The translations under genes were made by a program, and so were the position numbers. A stretch of 64,000 nucleotides of DNA, from the NCBI RefSeq assembly GCF_900100455.1, contig NZ_FNCV01000005.1, positions 1 to 64,000 of the forward strand, given 5' to 3'. Origin of the DNA: Roseospirillum parvum (GTDB lineage Bacteria > Pseudomonadota > Alphaproteobacteria > Rhodospirillales > Rhodospirillaceae). Positions within the stretch are counted from its first letter, which is position 1. Every line of letters starts with the position of its first letter. Below the pieces are notes generated by a model. It saw only the letters and a list, made by a program, of their open reading frames with translations, was not told the DNA's origin and searched no databases. Below are positions 27,107 to 34,409 of the stretch, one piece after another.

Positions 27107-29188
27107 TCAGCAGGCTTGTGCCCGCTTCTTGGCGATCAACTCGGCGTCGCACTTGGGGCAGAAGGCGTGCTCGCCCTCGATGTAGCCGTGTTTGGGGCAG
27201 ATCGAGAAGGTCGGGGTGACCGTGATGTAGGGTAGCGAGAAGCGCTCCAGGGAGCGGCGGACCAGGGCCTTGCAGGCCTCGGTGGAGGACAGGCGCTCGC
27301 CCATGTACAGGTGCAGGACGGTGCCGCCGGTGTACTTGCGCTGCAATTCCTCCTGGTGCTCCAGGGCCTCGAAGGGGTCGTCGGTGAAGCCGGCCGGCAA
27401 CTGGCTGGAGTTGGTGTAGTAGGGCTGGTCCGGGCTGCCCGCCTGCAGGATGCCGGGGAAGCGCTTCCTGTCCTCGCGCGCGAAGCGGTAGGTGGTGCCC
27501 TCGGCCGGGGTGGCTTCCAGGTTGTAGAGGTTGCCGGTCTCCTCCTGGAAGGCGGTGATTTTCTCGCGCACATGGTCGAGCAGGCGCAGGGCCAGGTCGC
27601 GGCCGGCCGGGGTGGTGATGTCCTCGGCGTCGGCGGTGAAGTTGCGCACCATCTCGTTGATGCCGTTCACGCCGATGGTCGAGAAGTGGTTGCGCAGGGT
27701 GCCCAGGTAGCGCTTGGTGTAGGGGAACAGGCCGTTGTCGATGTGGCGCTGGATCACCTTGCGCTTGATCTCAAGGCTGGTCCGGGCGATCCCCAGCAGG
27801 TGGTCGGTGGCTGCCATCAGGGCCGATTCGTCGCCCCGGTGCAGGTGGCCCAGGCGGGCGCAGTTGATCGTCACCACGCCCAGCGAGCCGGTCTGCTCGG
27901 CGCTGCCGAACAGCCCGTTGCCGCGCTTCAGAAGCTCCGACAGGTCGAGCTGCAACCGGCAGCACATGGAGCGCACCATGTTGGGCTTGAGGTCGGAGTT
28001 GAGGAAGTTCTGGAAGTAGGGCAGGCCGTAGCGCGCCGTCATGGCGAACAGGCGCTCGGTGTTGGGGTCGTCCCAGGGGAAGTCGGGGGTGATGTTGTAG
28101 GTCGGGATGGGGAAGGTGAACACCCGGCCCAGGGCGTCGCCCTTGGTCATCACCTCCATGTAGGCCCGGTTGATCATGTCCATCTCGGGCTTCAGGTCGC
28201 CGTAGGTGAAGGGCATCTCCTGGCCGGCGATGATCGGCACCTCGTCCTTCAGGTCCTCCGGGCAGGTCCAGTCGAAGGTGAGGTTGGTGAACGGCGTCTG
28301 GGTGCCCCAGCGCGAGGGGACGTTGAGGTTGTAGACCAGCTCCTGGATGCCCTGGAGGACCTCTTCGTAGCTCAGGGAATCCTTGCGCACGAAGGGGGCC
28401 ATGTAGGTGTCGAAGGAGCTGAACGCCTGGGCCCCCGCCCATTCGTTCTGCAAGGTGCCGAGAAAGTTGACGATCTGCCCGATGGCGCTGGACAGGTGCT
28501 TGGGCGGGCTCGCCTCGATCTTGCCGGGCACCCCGTTCAGCCCCTCGGTGAGCAGGGTGCGCAGCGACCAGCCGGCGCAGTAGCCGGCCAGCATGTCCAG
28601 GTCGTGGATGTGCAGGTCGCCGTCGCGGTGGGCCTGGCCGACCTCGGGCGGATAGACGTGCGACAGCCAGTAGTTGGCGACCACCTTGCCGGACACGTTG
28701 AGGATCAGCCCGCCCAGCGAGTAGCCCTGGTTGGCGTTGGCGTTGACCCGCCAGTCGGCCCGCTCCAGGTACTCGTTGATCGAGCTTTCCACGTCGACCA
28801 GGGTCTGGCGGTCGCGGCGCAGGCGGGCCCGCTGCTCGCGGTAGACGATGTAGGCGCGCGCCGTGGCGAAGTGGTTGGCCGAGATCAGGACCTGCTCGAC
28901 CACGTCCTGGATCTGCTCGATCTGCGGCGTGCGGTCGTGGAAGCGGTGGGCCAGCACCTTGCAGGCCTGGATGCCCAAAAGGTCGGCCTCGACCCCCTCG
29001 AACTCGCCGGTTGCCTTGCCGGCCCGGGCGACGGCCGAGCGGATGCGCTCGCCGTCGAAGGGCACCACCTCGCCCGAACGCTTGACCACCTTGCGTGGTG
29101 GCGGCAGGTCGCCGCGCCGGATCTCGCCCTGGGCAGCCGCCGCGGCGGCAGGATGCAGGGCCGGCGGAGTGTCGGACGGGGGGGTCAT
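27107..29188 (-). CDS. nrdD: Class III (anaerobic) ribonucleoside-triphosphate reductase, large chain without radical tail
   Basis: A 693-residue enzyme chain that reduces ribonucleotides without oxygen. An ATP-cone domain (about 25-115; VVKRSGEVVPFDGERIRSAV) precedes the barrel with RADWRVNANANQGYSLGGL, GYCAGWSLRTLLTEG, WGTQTPFTN and GNLYNLEATPAEGTTYRFAR. The end carries a Cys-rich zinc site (CPKHGYIEGEHAFCPKC) and stops at KRAQAC. Typical NrdD continues into R-V-x-G-Y; that part is a separate gene 39 bp downstream. ATG 29188 is chosen because a 19-codon leader ORF overlaps it and the extension beyond is not protein-like. Expression sits behind a cobalamin riboswitch. Confidence 0.93.
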   Translation of the reverse strand: MTPPSDTPPALHPAAAAAAQGEIRRGDLPPPRKVVKRSGEVVPFDGERIRSAVARAGKATGEFEGVEADLLGIQACKVLAHRFHDRTPQIEQIQDVVEQVLISANHFATARAYIVYREQRARLRRDRQTLVDVESSINEYLERADWRVNANANQGYSLGGLILNVSGKVVANYWLSHVYPPEVGQAHRDGDLHIHDLDMLAGYCAGWSLRTLLTEGLNGVPGKIEASPPKHLSSAIGQIVNFLGTLQNEWAGAQAFSSFDTYMAPFVRKDSLSYEEVLQGIQELVYNLNVPSRWGTQTPFTNLTFDWTCPEDLKDEVPIIAGQEMPFTYGDLKPEMDMINRAYMEVMTKGDALGRVFTFPIPTYNITPDFPWDDPNTERLFAMTARYGLPYFQNFLNSDLKPNMVRSMCCRLQLDLSELLKRGNGLFGSAEQTGSLGVVTINCARLGHLHRGDESALMAATDHLLGIARTSLEIKRKVIQRHIDNGLFPYTKRYLGTLRNHFSTIGVNGINEMVRNFTADAEDITTPAGRDLALRLLDHVREKITAFQEETGNLYNLEATPAEGTTYRFAREDRKRFPGILQAGSPDQPYYTNSSQLPAGFTDDPFEALEHQEELQRKYTGGTVLHLYMGERLSSTEACKALVRRSLERFSLPYITVTPTFSICPKHGYIEGEHAFCPKCDAELIAKKRAQAC

Positions 29189-29244
29189 CGCAGGGCCTCG
29201 CGGCTGTGGGGGGGACCGATGGTCGGGGCCGGTGGGGTGGTCAT
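29185..29244 (-). CDS. Putative 19-residue leader peptide overlapping nrdD
   Basis: An ATG at 29242-29244 with a good Shine-Dalgarno (AGAGGGG, 7 bp upstream) opens a 19-codon frame whose TGA overlaps the nrdD ATG (ATGA, 29185-29188). nrdD itself has no comparable ribosome site, so its translation may depend on ribosomes finishing this short frame. It lies between the riboswitch and nrdD. Inference from spacing and ribosome-site strength only. Confidence 0.4.
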   Translation of the reverse strand: MTTPPAPTIGPPHSREALR

Positions 29245-29379
29245 CGCGGATCCCCTCTCGGAGTGGACAGGCACCGAACGGGGACAGCGGCAACGGGCGG
29301 GCGTTGGAGCAACCCCCGGGCACCGGGCGGCAACGGCCCGGTGGCGCGACCCGTCGCCCACCGGGACACCCCGCCCGCG

Positions 29380-29555
29380 GGAACGACAGAGGTACACGGC
29401 AGGTCTCCTGGCTCGCGGGTCAAGGTGGTCGGCCGGCCTTCCCGGCGCCTGGGGCGCCAGTGGCGGGGGATGGACGACAACTCGCCGCTGACAGTCGCGG
29501 GGACGGCGCCGGCTTTTCACCGGCTTCCCTCTTGCCCATGGCAGCGCCCATATTT
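29380..29555 (-). promoter_or_regulatory. Cobalamin (B12) riboswitch upstream of nrdD
   Basis: Read on the minus strand, the canonical blocks appear in order: GGGAAGCCGGTGAAAAGCCG (about 29530-29508), then GCCGTCCCCGCGACTGTCAG (about 29505-29486), variable arms, and the closing box GAGCCAGGAGACCTGCC (29414-29398). These are the highly conserved core and B12-box of cobalamin riboswitches. About 190 nt separate the closing box from nrdD, holding several GC-rich arms and the leader ORF. When B12 is plentiful the operon should be shut off. Confidence 0.92.
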
Positions 29556-29638
29556 GGGAGCCGCAATGACCGTGAACGCGACATATGGTGCCCGAGCCGG
29601 CGGGATTGTCAAGAGGCAATCCCATGTTCCGGAAAGGG

Positions 29639-29998
29639 TCACCCGGCCCCGCCGGGGCGGTTCAGGGGCTGGGGGGGGCGTGGCCCGGGGGCGCAATAAA
29701 GGCCGTGCAGGGTGGCCAGCACGGTGCCCGCCGCGTCGCCCTTCAGCGTGTAGCGGACGGTCTGCCCGTCGCGCCGGGTCTGCACCAGATCGTCGCGGCG
29801 CAGGCGGGCCAGATGCTGCGACAGGGCCGACTGGGTCAGCCCGACCAGCGCCGCGAGCTGGCCCACCGAGTGCTCGCCCTTCAGCAACTGGCACAGGATC
29901 AGCAGCCGATGTTGGTTGCTCATCGCCTTCAACAGGCGGCTGGCCTGCAAGGCATTGTCCCGCAGGCGAGCCAGATCGGCCGGTGGTTTCGGGTCCAT
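29639..29998 (-). CDS. ArsR-family persulfide-sensing repressor (SqrR/BigR-like)
   Basis: A 119-residue winged-helix repressor with recognition helix LTQSALSQHLARLRRDDL. It has exactly two cysteines, C36 (LLILCQLL) and C102 (LHGLYCAP). They are 66 residues apart, the same spacing as Cys41 and Cys107 of Rhodobacter SqrR, which form a polysulfide bridge when sulfide is oxidised and release DNA. Placed at the end of the sulfur-oxidation operon, 59 bp after fccB, it most likely represses that operon until reactive sulfur appears. A candidate operator lies at 34371-34387. Confidence 0.85.
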   Translation of the reverse strand: MDPKPPADLARLRDNALQASRLLKAMSNQHRLLILCQLLKGEHSVGQLAALVGLTQSALSQHLARLRRDDLVQTRRDGQTVRYTLKGDAAGTVLATLHGLYCAPGPRPPQPLNRPGGAG

Positions 29999-30057
29999 GG
30001 GCGGCGGTCCGAAAGGGGCGCGGCGGGGCCCGCTGAAAGGGGGCCCCGCCGGCCGGC

Positions 30058-31317
30058 CTAGCTGAAGATGTCGGCGGTGATGCCGGCGTACCAGCCGATG
30101 CTTTCCTCGTAGGTCCGCTGGCGCAGGTCGGCCGGTTCGCCGACCTGGCTGATGAAGCCCGAGGTCTTGGCGATCTTCTCGGCCTCGGGCTCGTAGCTGG
30201 CCCCCACCTTGACCCCGTCATCGGTGCCGATCAGCGACCAGCAGGTGTTGGCGTACTTGGCCGGGAACAGGGTGGAGCCGGTCAGCGCGTGGCGCACCGC
30301 CATGGCGCACACCTTGGCCTGGCTGTTGGCCGAGAAGGCCGACTTGGGCATGTCGCCGTTCAGGGTCGCGTCGCCGAGCACGTAGACCCGCTCGTCGAGC
30401 CTGCTTTGCATGGTGTTGGGGACGATCGGGCACCAACCCTGGTCGTTGGTCAGCCCGGCGCGGGCGGCGACGGTGCCCGCCTTCATGGCCGGGATGACGT
30501 TGCACACCGCGGCCTTGATGGTGTCGCCGTTGACCAGCACCTCCATGCTGTCGGGGCGCACCTCGTCGATGGCGCCGAAGTCGCCGCCGACCCATTCGAC
30601 CATGCCCGGATAGTGGCGCTGCCAGCCGTCCTGGAACAGGGCCATCTTCGAGAACTTGTCCTTGGGATCGAAGATCAGGATCTTCGAGCTGGGCTTGGTC
30701 TGCTTCAGCATGTGGGCCACCATGGAGATGCGCTCGTAGGGGCCGGGCGGGCAGCGATAGGGGTTGGGCGGGGCGATCATGACATAGGTGCCGCCGTCCT
30801 CCATGGCCTCGATCTGGGCCTTCAGGAGCTGGGTCTGGCTGCCCGCCTTGTAGGCGTGGGGCATCTTGTTCTGGCTGGTCACGCTCCACCCGGGCACCGA
30901 GCCCTCGACGAAGTCGATGCCCGGCGAGACGACCAGCGCGTCGTAGGCCAGGGTGTCGCCGCCGGCCAGGGTCACGGTGCGGGCGTCGCGGTCGACCCCC
31001 ACCGCCCAGTCGTGGACCACGTTGATGCCGTGCTGGCTGGCCAGGGCGCCGTAGGTGTGGCCCAGCGAATCGAACTCGCGGAAGCCGCCCAGATAGAGGT
31101 TGGAGAAGAAGCAGGTGTAGTAGGTGCGGGTCGGCTCGATCAGGGTGACGTCGATCGCCCCCTTGGAATCCTTGGCGATATAGCGCGCCGCCGTGGCGCC
31201 GCCGGCGCCGCCGCCGATCACCACCACCTTGGGCCGCGCCGCGCCGAGCACCGGCGGGGCGGCGAGCAGGGCCGCCACGGCGGCGGTGGTTCCGAGAAAC
31301 GTCCGTCTGTTCATCAT
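30058..31317 (-). CDS. fccB: Flavocytochrome c sulfide dehydrogenase, flavoprotein subunit
   Basis: A 419-residue periplasmic FAD enzyme oxidising sulfide to sulfur or polysulfide. A twin-arginine signal (MNRRTFLGTTAA) is followed by the FAD dinucleotide fold VVVIGGGAGGATAARYI. Redox-active cysteines are visible in YRCPPGPYER and NTCWSLIG, matching the disulfide pair of FccB/SoxF. YVLGDATLNGDMPKSAFSAN is the second FAD motif. AGGGAGGA precedes the ATG. The partner cytochrome gene is directly upstream (61 bp). Confidence 0.95.
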   Translation of the reverse strand: MMNRRTFLGTTAAVAALLAAPPVLGAARPKVVVIGGGAGGATAARYIAKDSKGAIDVTLIEPTRTYYTCFFSNLYLGGFREFDSLGHTYGALASQHGINVVHDWAVGVDRDARTVTLAGGDTLAYDALVVSPGIDFVEGSVPGWSVTSQNKMPHAYKAGSQTQLLKAQIEAMEDGGTYVMIAPPNPYRCPPGPYERISMVAHMLKQTKPSSKILIFDPKDKFSKMALFQDGWQRHYPGMVEWVGGDFGAIDEVRPDSMEVLVNGDTIKAAVCNVIPAMKAGTVAARAGLTNDQGWCPIVPNTMQSRLDERVYVLGDATLNGDMPKSAFSANSQAKVCAMAVRHALTGSTLFPAKYANTCWSLIGTDDGVKVGASYEPEAEKIAKTSGFISQVGEPADLRQRTYEESIGWYAGITADIFS

Positions 31318-31377
31318 GGCGTGAAAGTCCTCCCTGGATGTGGATTGGGTGTTTCTGGCGCCGCTTGTTCCTCGGCG

Positions 31378-32202
31378 TTACTCGATGTCGGCGAAGTAGG
31401 CCGCCAGACTGGCGATCTCGTCGTCCGACAGCCGCCCGGCGATCATGCGCATCACCGGGTTGGCACGGATTTCCTGCTTGTAGGCGTGCATGGCGACCAC
31501 GAAGTCATCGACCGGCCAGTGGGTGATCGAGGGGATGCCGTGGTGTTCGCCGTCGGCCCGGTGGCAGGTCGTGCATTCCGAGGCCAGATACTCGCCGAAG
31601 GCCGGATCGCCTTTGATCTGAAGCACTTCCGGCGGCAGCTTGGGGCTGGGCGGGTGGCGCGGCGGCGCTTCCGGGATGTTGGCCGGGTTGTCGGAGAAGC
31701 GGCGCAGGTAGGCCAGCACGTGGGCCCGGTCGATGGCGTCGGCCATGCCGGGGAAGTTCATGCGGGTGTGGCTGACCAGGGCCTTGGGGTTCTCGATGTA
31801 GGCGTCGAGGCTTTCGTAGTCCCAGACCAGGCCGGTGACGCCGGCCCGCTTCAGGCCGTCGGAGTAGCGGAAGCCGTCGATGCCGCCGGCCTGGCGCCCG
31901 AAGACCCCGTTCAGATGCGGACCGATGCGGTTCTTCGCCCCCTGGCCAATGGCATGGCAGGCGGCGCAGACCTTGAACACCACCTTGCCACGCTCGGCAT
32001 CCCCGGTGGGGGGCTCGGCGACGGCGGCGCCGGCCGCCACCATCAGCACAACCGCAAGACCACGCGCGCCAATTCGGCGCGCACCGGAGAGATCACGCGC
32101 GCCAAATCGGCGCGCACCGGAGAGATCACGCGCGCCAAATCGGCGCGCACCCCATCGATCACGCGCGCCAAGCCGGCGCGCGCCCCAGAGAACGGCTCCC
32201 AT
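31378..32202 (-). CDS. Diheme cytochrome c, FccA-like partner of FccB, with repeat-built N-terminal extension
   Basis: A 274-residue protein with two haem sites: CAACH (about 80-84) in a cytochrome c2-like domain (NRIGPHLNGVFGRQAG; MNFPGM) and CTTCH (about 210-214) in an FccA-like domain (RADGEHHGIPSITHWP). It should accept electrons from FccB. The first 45 residues are four 11-residue repeats (GARRFGARDLS) encoded by a 33-bp tandem DNA repeat; the actual signal peptide starts only after them. GGAGG 6 bp before ATG 32202 supports this long start, though an internal start cannot be excluded. Confidence 0.85.
   Translation of the reverse strand: MGAVLWGARRLGARDRWGARRFGARDLSGARRFGARDLSGARRIGARGLAVVLMVAAGAAVAEPPTGDAERGKVVFKVCAACHAIGQGAKNRIGPHLNGVFGRQAGGIDGFRYSDGLKRAGVTGLVWDYESLDAYIENPKALVSHTRMNFPGMADAIDRAHVLAYLRRFSDNPANIPEAPPRHPPSPKLPPEVLQIKGDPAFGEYLASECTTCHRADGEHHGIPSITHWPVDDFVVAMHAYKQEIRANPVMRMIAGRLSDDEIASLAAYFADIE
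32061..32192. repeat. 33-bp tandem repeat (4 copies) in the cytochrome gene 5' end
   Basis: Four head-to-tail 33-bp units starting at 32061, 32094, 32127 and 32160; the middle copies differ by few bases. Each unit contains the near-palindrome GCGCGCCAAATCGGCGCGC. Unit length is a multiple of three, so copy-number change keeps frame and only alters the length of the N-terminal extension of the cytochrome. Confidence 0.9.
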
Positions 32203-32482
32203 GCGTTCCTCCCTGTCCCCTGCGTATTCTTTTTGTTTTTGGGCTTTTTGTGCCGTTTCAGGCGGTGTCCGGCTGCCCGGCGGCTCTTCAAGGCCGCGTT
32301 GTCTGGGGGCCGGGTTTGCTGAGGCCTGTTTTTAAGTCCGTGTTGCCCGCTTGGGGCGTATCATCACGGTTTGGTAATTAAGAAGATCATGAAACACGCC
32401 GCCTTGGCAACCCGAAGTTTGGTTGCCCCATGGCTTCATCCCGTCAGGCGACGGTCGGCCGGCGTGGGCCCTTGGCCACGGG
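32203..32482. other. Gap between cytochrome and soxZ genes with a hairpin
   Basis: About 280 bp without a supported gene, inside what is otherwise one operon. GGCAACC (32406-32412) pairs with GGTTGCC (32421-32427), an intrinsic-terminator-like or processing hairpin downstream of soxZ. An AT-rich stretch (TTTGGTAATTAAGAAG, 32369-32384) could be an internal promoter for the cytochrome-fccB-repressor part; it shares TTTGGT with the candidate operator at 34371. Confidence 0.5.
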
Positions 32483-32809
32483 TCAGGCCGGGGTCAGGGT
32501 GCGCGATGTCTGGTAGGTCTGGCCGCTGTCGTCCTCCCAGGTCATCAGCAACTCGCCCGGGCCGTCGACCTTGAGGTGGAAGGCGAGGAAAGGGTTGGCC
32601 GCGATGGCCGGGGCCCAGTCGGCGGCGACCACCGGGGCGCCGTTGAAGGTGGCGCTGAAGCGGTGGATGATGTTGCGCCGGATGGTGTTGCCCTCGGGGT
32701 CCTTGCGGCGGCCCGATTCCATGGGGTGGGTGATCATGGTCTTGACCTCGATCACCTCGCCCACGGCGAAGCTGCGGGGCAGTTTGACGCGGGGTGTTGG
32801 GTCGGCCAT
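32483..32809 (-). CDS. soxZ: SoxZ, sulfur-carrier complex subunit
   Basis: A 108-residue protein with the SoxZ immunoglobulin-like fold: TPRVKLPRSFAVGEVIEVKT, ITHPMESGRRKDPEGNTIRR, and the terminal LLMTWEDDSGQTYQTSRTLT. SoxZ pairs with SoxY, which carries sulfur intermediates on a C-terminal cysteine. AGGGAG precedes the start. No soxA, soxX, soxB or soxCD in the window, so this YZ pair may serve the sulfide route rather than the full thiosulfate pathway (inference). Confidence 0.95.
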   Translation of the reverse strand: MADPTPRVKLPRSFAVGEVIEVKTMITHPMESGRRKDPEGNTIRRNIIHRFSATFNGAPVVAADWAPAIAANPFLAFHLKVDGPGELLMTWEDDSGQTYQTSRTLTPA

Positions 32810-32892
32810 CGGGGGATGCTCCCTGATTGTCGGGCGCCACCGGCGCCATTGGCGCCGTCGGATGTCACACGCCGTCAGGTGTCACAACTGGG

Positions 32893-33363
32893 TCAGATGT
32901 CACAACTGGCGTCGGTCGAGACCTCGACCCGGCGCCGGGTGAGGGCGACCGAGCCGTCGCTGAACTCGGCCACGGCCACGATGTCCTGGCTCTTGACCAG
33001 CCGCACGCGGGTCTCCACCCGGGCCTGACCGGCGCGCGGCGAGAAATGGAACACCGCCACTTCGGGGGCGCGGTTGCCGTCGGCGAACAGGTGCAGGGCG
33101 GTGACGTGGTGGTCGGCGCTCATCGGGCTGTCCACCGCCACCTCGACCGGCACGGTGTTGCCGTTGGCCGGGTCGGCCGGCAGGCCCAGGGCGATCCGCC
33201 CGGCGTCGGGCTGGCGCCCCCCGACCACCGCGCCGATCACCCCGTCGGCGCCGGCGGCGTGCACCCGCACCGGGGTGCCGGCGGCGACGGCGACGCCGAC
33301 CACCGCCAGGGCGCGCAGGGCCTGGCGCCGGCTCATGCCGTGCGCCGTGATCTGTCTGCTCAT
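32893..33363 (-). CDS. soxY: SoxY-like sulfur carrier with non-canonical C-terminus
   Basis: A 156-residue exported protein with a twin-arginine-like signal (MSRRQALRALAVVGVAVAAG) and the SoxY fold (NGNTVPVEVAVDSPMSADHH; VFHFSPRAGQARVETRVRL). Canonical SoxY ends in GGCGG, whose Cys carries sulfur on a flexible arm. Here the end reads VEVSTDASCDI: the Cys keeps its place two residues from the end but the glycines are gone. Just after the stop the DNA repeats itself (CCAGTTGTGACA twice, 32878-32908 area), suggesting a local duplication near the tail. AAGGAG before ATG. Probably still functional as a carrier, with altered partners. Confidence 0.88.
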   Translation of the reverse strand: MSRQITAHGMSRRQALRALAVVGVAVAAGTPVRVHAAGADGVIGAVVGGRQPDAGRIALGLPADPANGNTVPVEVAVDSPMSADHHVTALHLFADGNRAPEVAVFHFSPRAGQARVETRVRLVKSQDIVAVAEFSDGSVALTRRRVEVSTDASCDI

Positions 33364-33477
33364 GGTCTCAAACTCCTTCCCGGCCAGGGTGGCACGCGAA
33401 CGGGTCCGCGGCGTGGGCCGTGGCCGTCTTGCAAGCGGGTCGGACCGTGGTGGGCCGGGCGACGCCGGCCGACCGGC

Positions 33478-33705
33478 TCAGGCCTTGCGCAGCTGGAAGG
33501 TGTAGACGTCGCCATCCTGGCTGGAGGAGACCAGCTCGTTGCCGGTCTGCCGGCAGAAGGCCTCGAAGTCCTTCACCGAGCCGGGATCGGTGGCGACCAC
33601 CTCGAGCACCTGGCCGGTGTCCAGGTCCTTGATCGCCTTCTTGGCCTTGAGGATGGGCAGCGGGCAGTTGAGGCCCTTGACGTCGAGGGTGATGGGATCG
33701 CTCAT
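33478..33705 (-). CDS. tusA: TusA-family sulfur transfer protein
   Basis: A 75-residue protein with the family motif DVKGLNCPLPILKAKKAIKD, in which the Cys of C-P-L-P carries persulfide. It is cytoplasmic and, together with the DsrE2-like protein encoded just upstream, would move sulfur released from sulfide oxidation into the cell's sulfur-trafficking network. A second Cys (FEAFCRQTG) is present. It lies between dsrE2 and soxY in the operon. Confidence 0.93.
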   Translation of the reverse strand: MSDPITLDVKGLNCPLPILKAKKAIKDLDTGQVLEVVATDPGSVKDFEAFCRQTGNELVSSSQDGDVYTFQLRKA

Positions 33706-33789
33706 GGCGGTGGAAGTCTCCCTGTCGTTTTCCCTGCTCGCGGCAGAGGTTCGTTGGCTGGTCGCGGTTGGTCGGCGGATGAGCGGGGC

Positions 33790-34299
33790 TCAGATGAACA
33801 GGTTGATGTTGCTGGCCGAGGCGGTCTCGATGTAGGTCGCCGCGCCGGCGAACTCGATGCCGTCGATCAGGTCCTCGGCCTTGTACTCGAACAGGTCCAG
33901 CGTCATCTGGCAGGCGATCATGCGCACCTCGGCCTCCTGGGCCAGCTCGCGCAACTCCTCGATCGAGGCGACCCCCTTCTTGCCCAGCATGTTCTTCATC
34001 ATGCCGGCGGCCAGGGTTTCCATGCCGGGCAGCATGCCGACGATGTTGGGCATGGTCATGTGGCCGCCCATCATGGGCATTTCCATGGCCGGGTTGCCCA
34101 GGGTGGCCAGCTTCAGCTTGAGGTCCTTCTTGAGCAGCGCCAACCCGTAGAAGGTGAAGAACAGGGTCACCGAATGGCCCAGGCTGGCCGCCGTGGTGGC
34201 CAGGATGAAGGGCGGATAGGCCCAGTCCAGGCTGCCCTTGGTGACGATCATCGACATGGATCGGGGGGTGGTGGCGCTCCCTTGCTCCGGCTCGGTCAT
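33790..34299 (-). CDS. dsrE2: DsrE2-type sulfurtransferase-like membrane-associated protein
   Basis: A 169-residue DsrE/DrsH-like protein. Visible: MSMIVTKGSLDWAYPPFILA, two hydrophobic stretches (TTAASLGHSVTLFFTFYGLA and the Met-rich MEMPMMGGHMTMPNIVGMLP), and the conserved Cys in RMIACQMTLDLF that carries sulfur in this family. It starts the sulfur operon; AGGGAGG precedes the ATG. tusA-dsrE2 pairs are typical of sulfur oxidisers, where they act as cytoplasmic sulfur relays. Confidence 0.9.
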   Translation of the reverse strand: MTEPEQGSATTPRSMSMIVTKGSLDWAYPPFILATTAASLGHSVTLFFTFYGLALLKKDLKLKLATLGNPAMEMPMMGGHMTMPNIVGMLPGMETLAAGMMKNMLGKKGVASIEELRELAQEAEVRMIACQMTLDLFEYKAEDLIDGIEFAGAATYIETASASNINLFI

Positions 34300-34370
34300 G
34301 GTTCTGCCTCCCTGTTGGGGCGGCCCTGGTTTCAGCTTGACGTGTTGGTTGGGCGGGCCGCCACCGGTAC

Positions 34371-34387
34371 ATTAACCTTTGGTTATA
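34371..34387. promoter_or_regulatory. Candidate ArsR-type operator at the sulfur operon promoter
   Basis: TAACCTTTGGTTA (34373-34385) is a perfect 5-bp inverted repeat with a 3-bp centre, set in AT-rich sequence (ATTAACCTTTGGTTATAT) that stands out from the GC-rich surroundings, 72 bp before the dsrE2 start. ArsR-family repressors bind short AT-rich palindromes, and the SqrR-like gene closes this operon. Symmetry beyond five bases is poor. Confidence 0.45.
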
Positions 34388-34409
34388 TGCCCGGCAAGAG
34401 GCGGGGAGT

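Noticed and set aside
27311-29491. Long plus-strand open frame opposite nrdD
   Set aside because: Antisense shadow of a highly conserved enzyme gene; translation is Gly/Val/Gln-rich with no recognisable domain, and it also runs across the riboswitch.
29695-29730. Extension of the ArsR-type gene or a second regulator upstream of the riboswitch
   Set aside because: Other frames over 29517-30221 are shadows; the ArsR-type frame alone has the helix-turn-helix and proper start.
32061-32192. Possible CRISPR array
   Set aside because: Contiguous 33-bp units without spacers, in frame within a cytochrome gene.
32810-32892. Frameshift restoring a canonical GGCGG end to SoxY
   Set aside because: I translated past the stop in the same frame and looked at the neighbouring frames; no GGCGG appears, only a repeated PSCDT-type segment.
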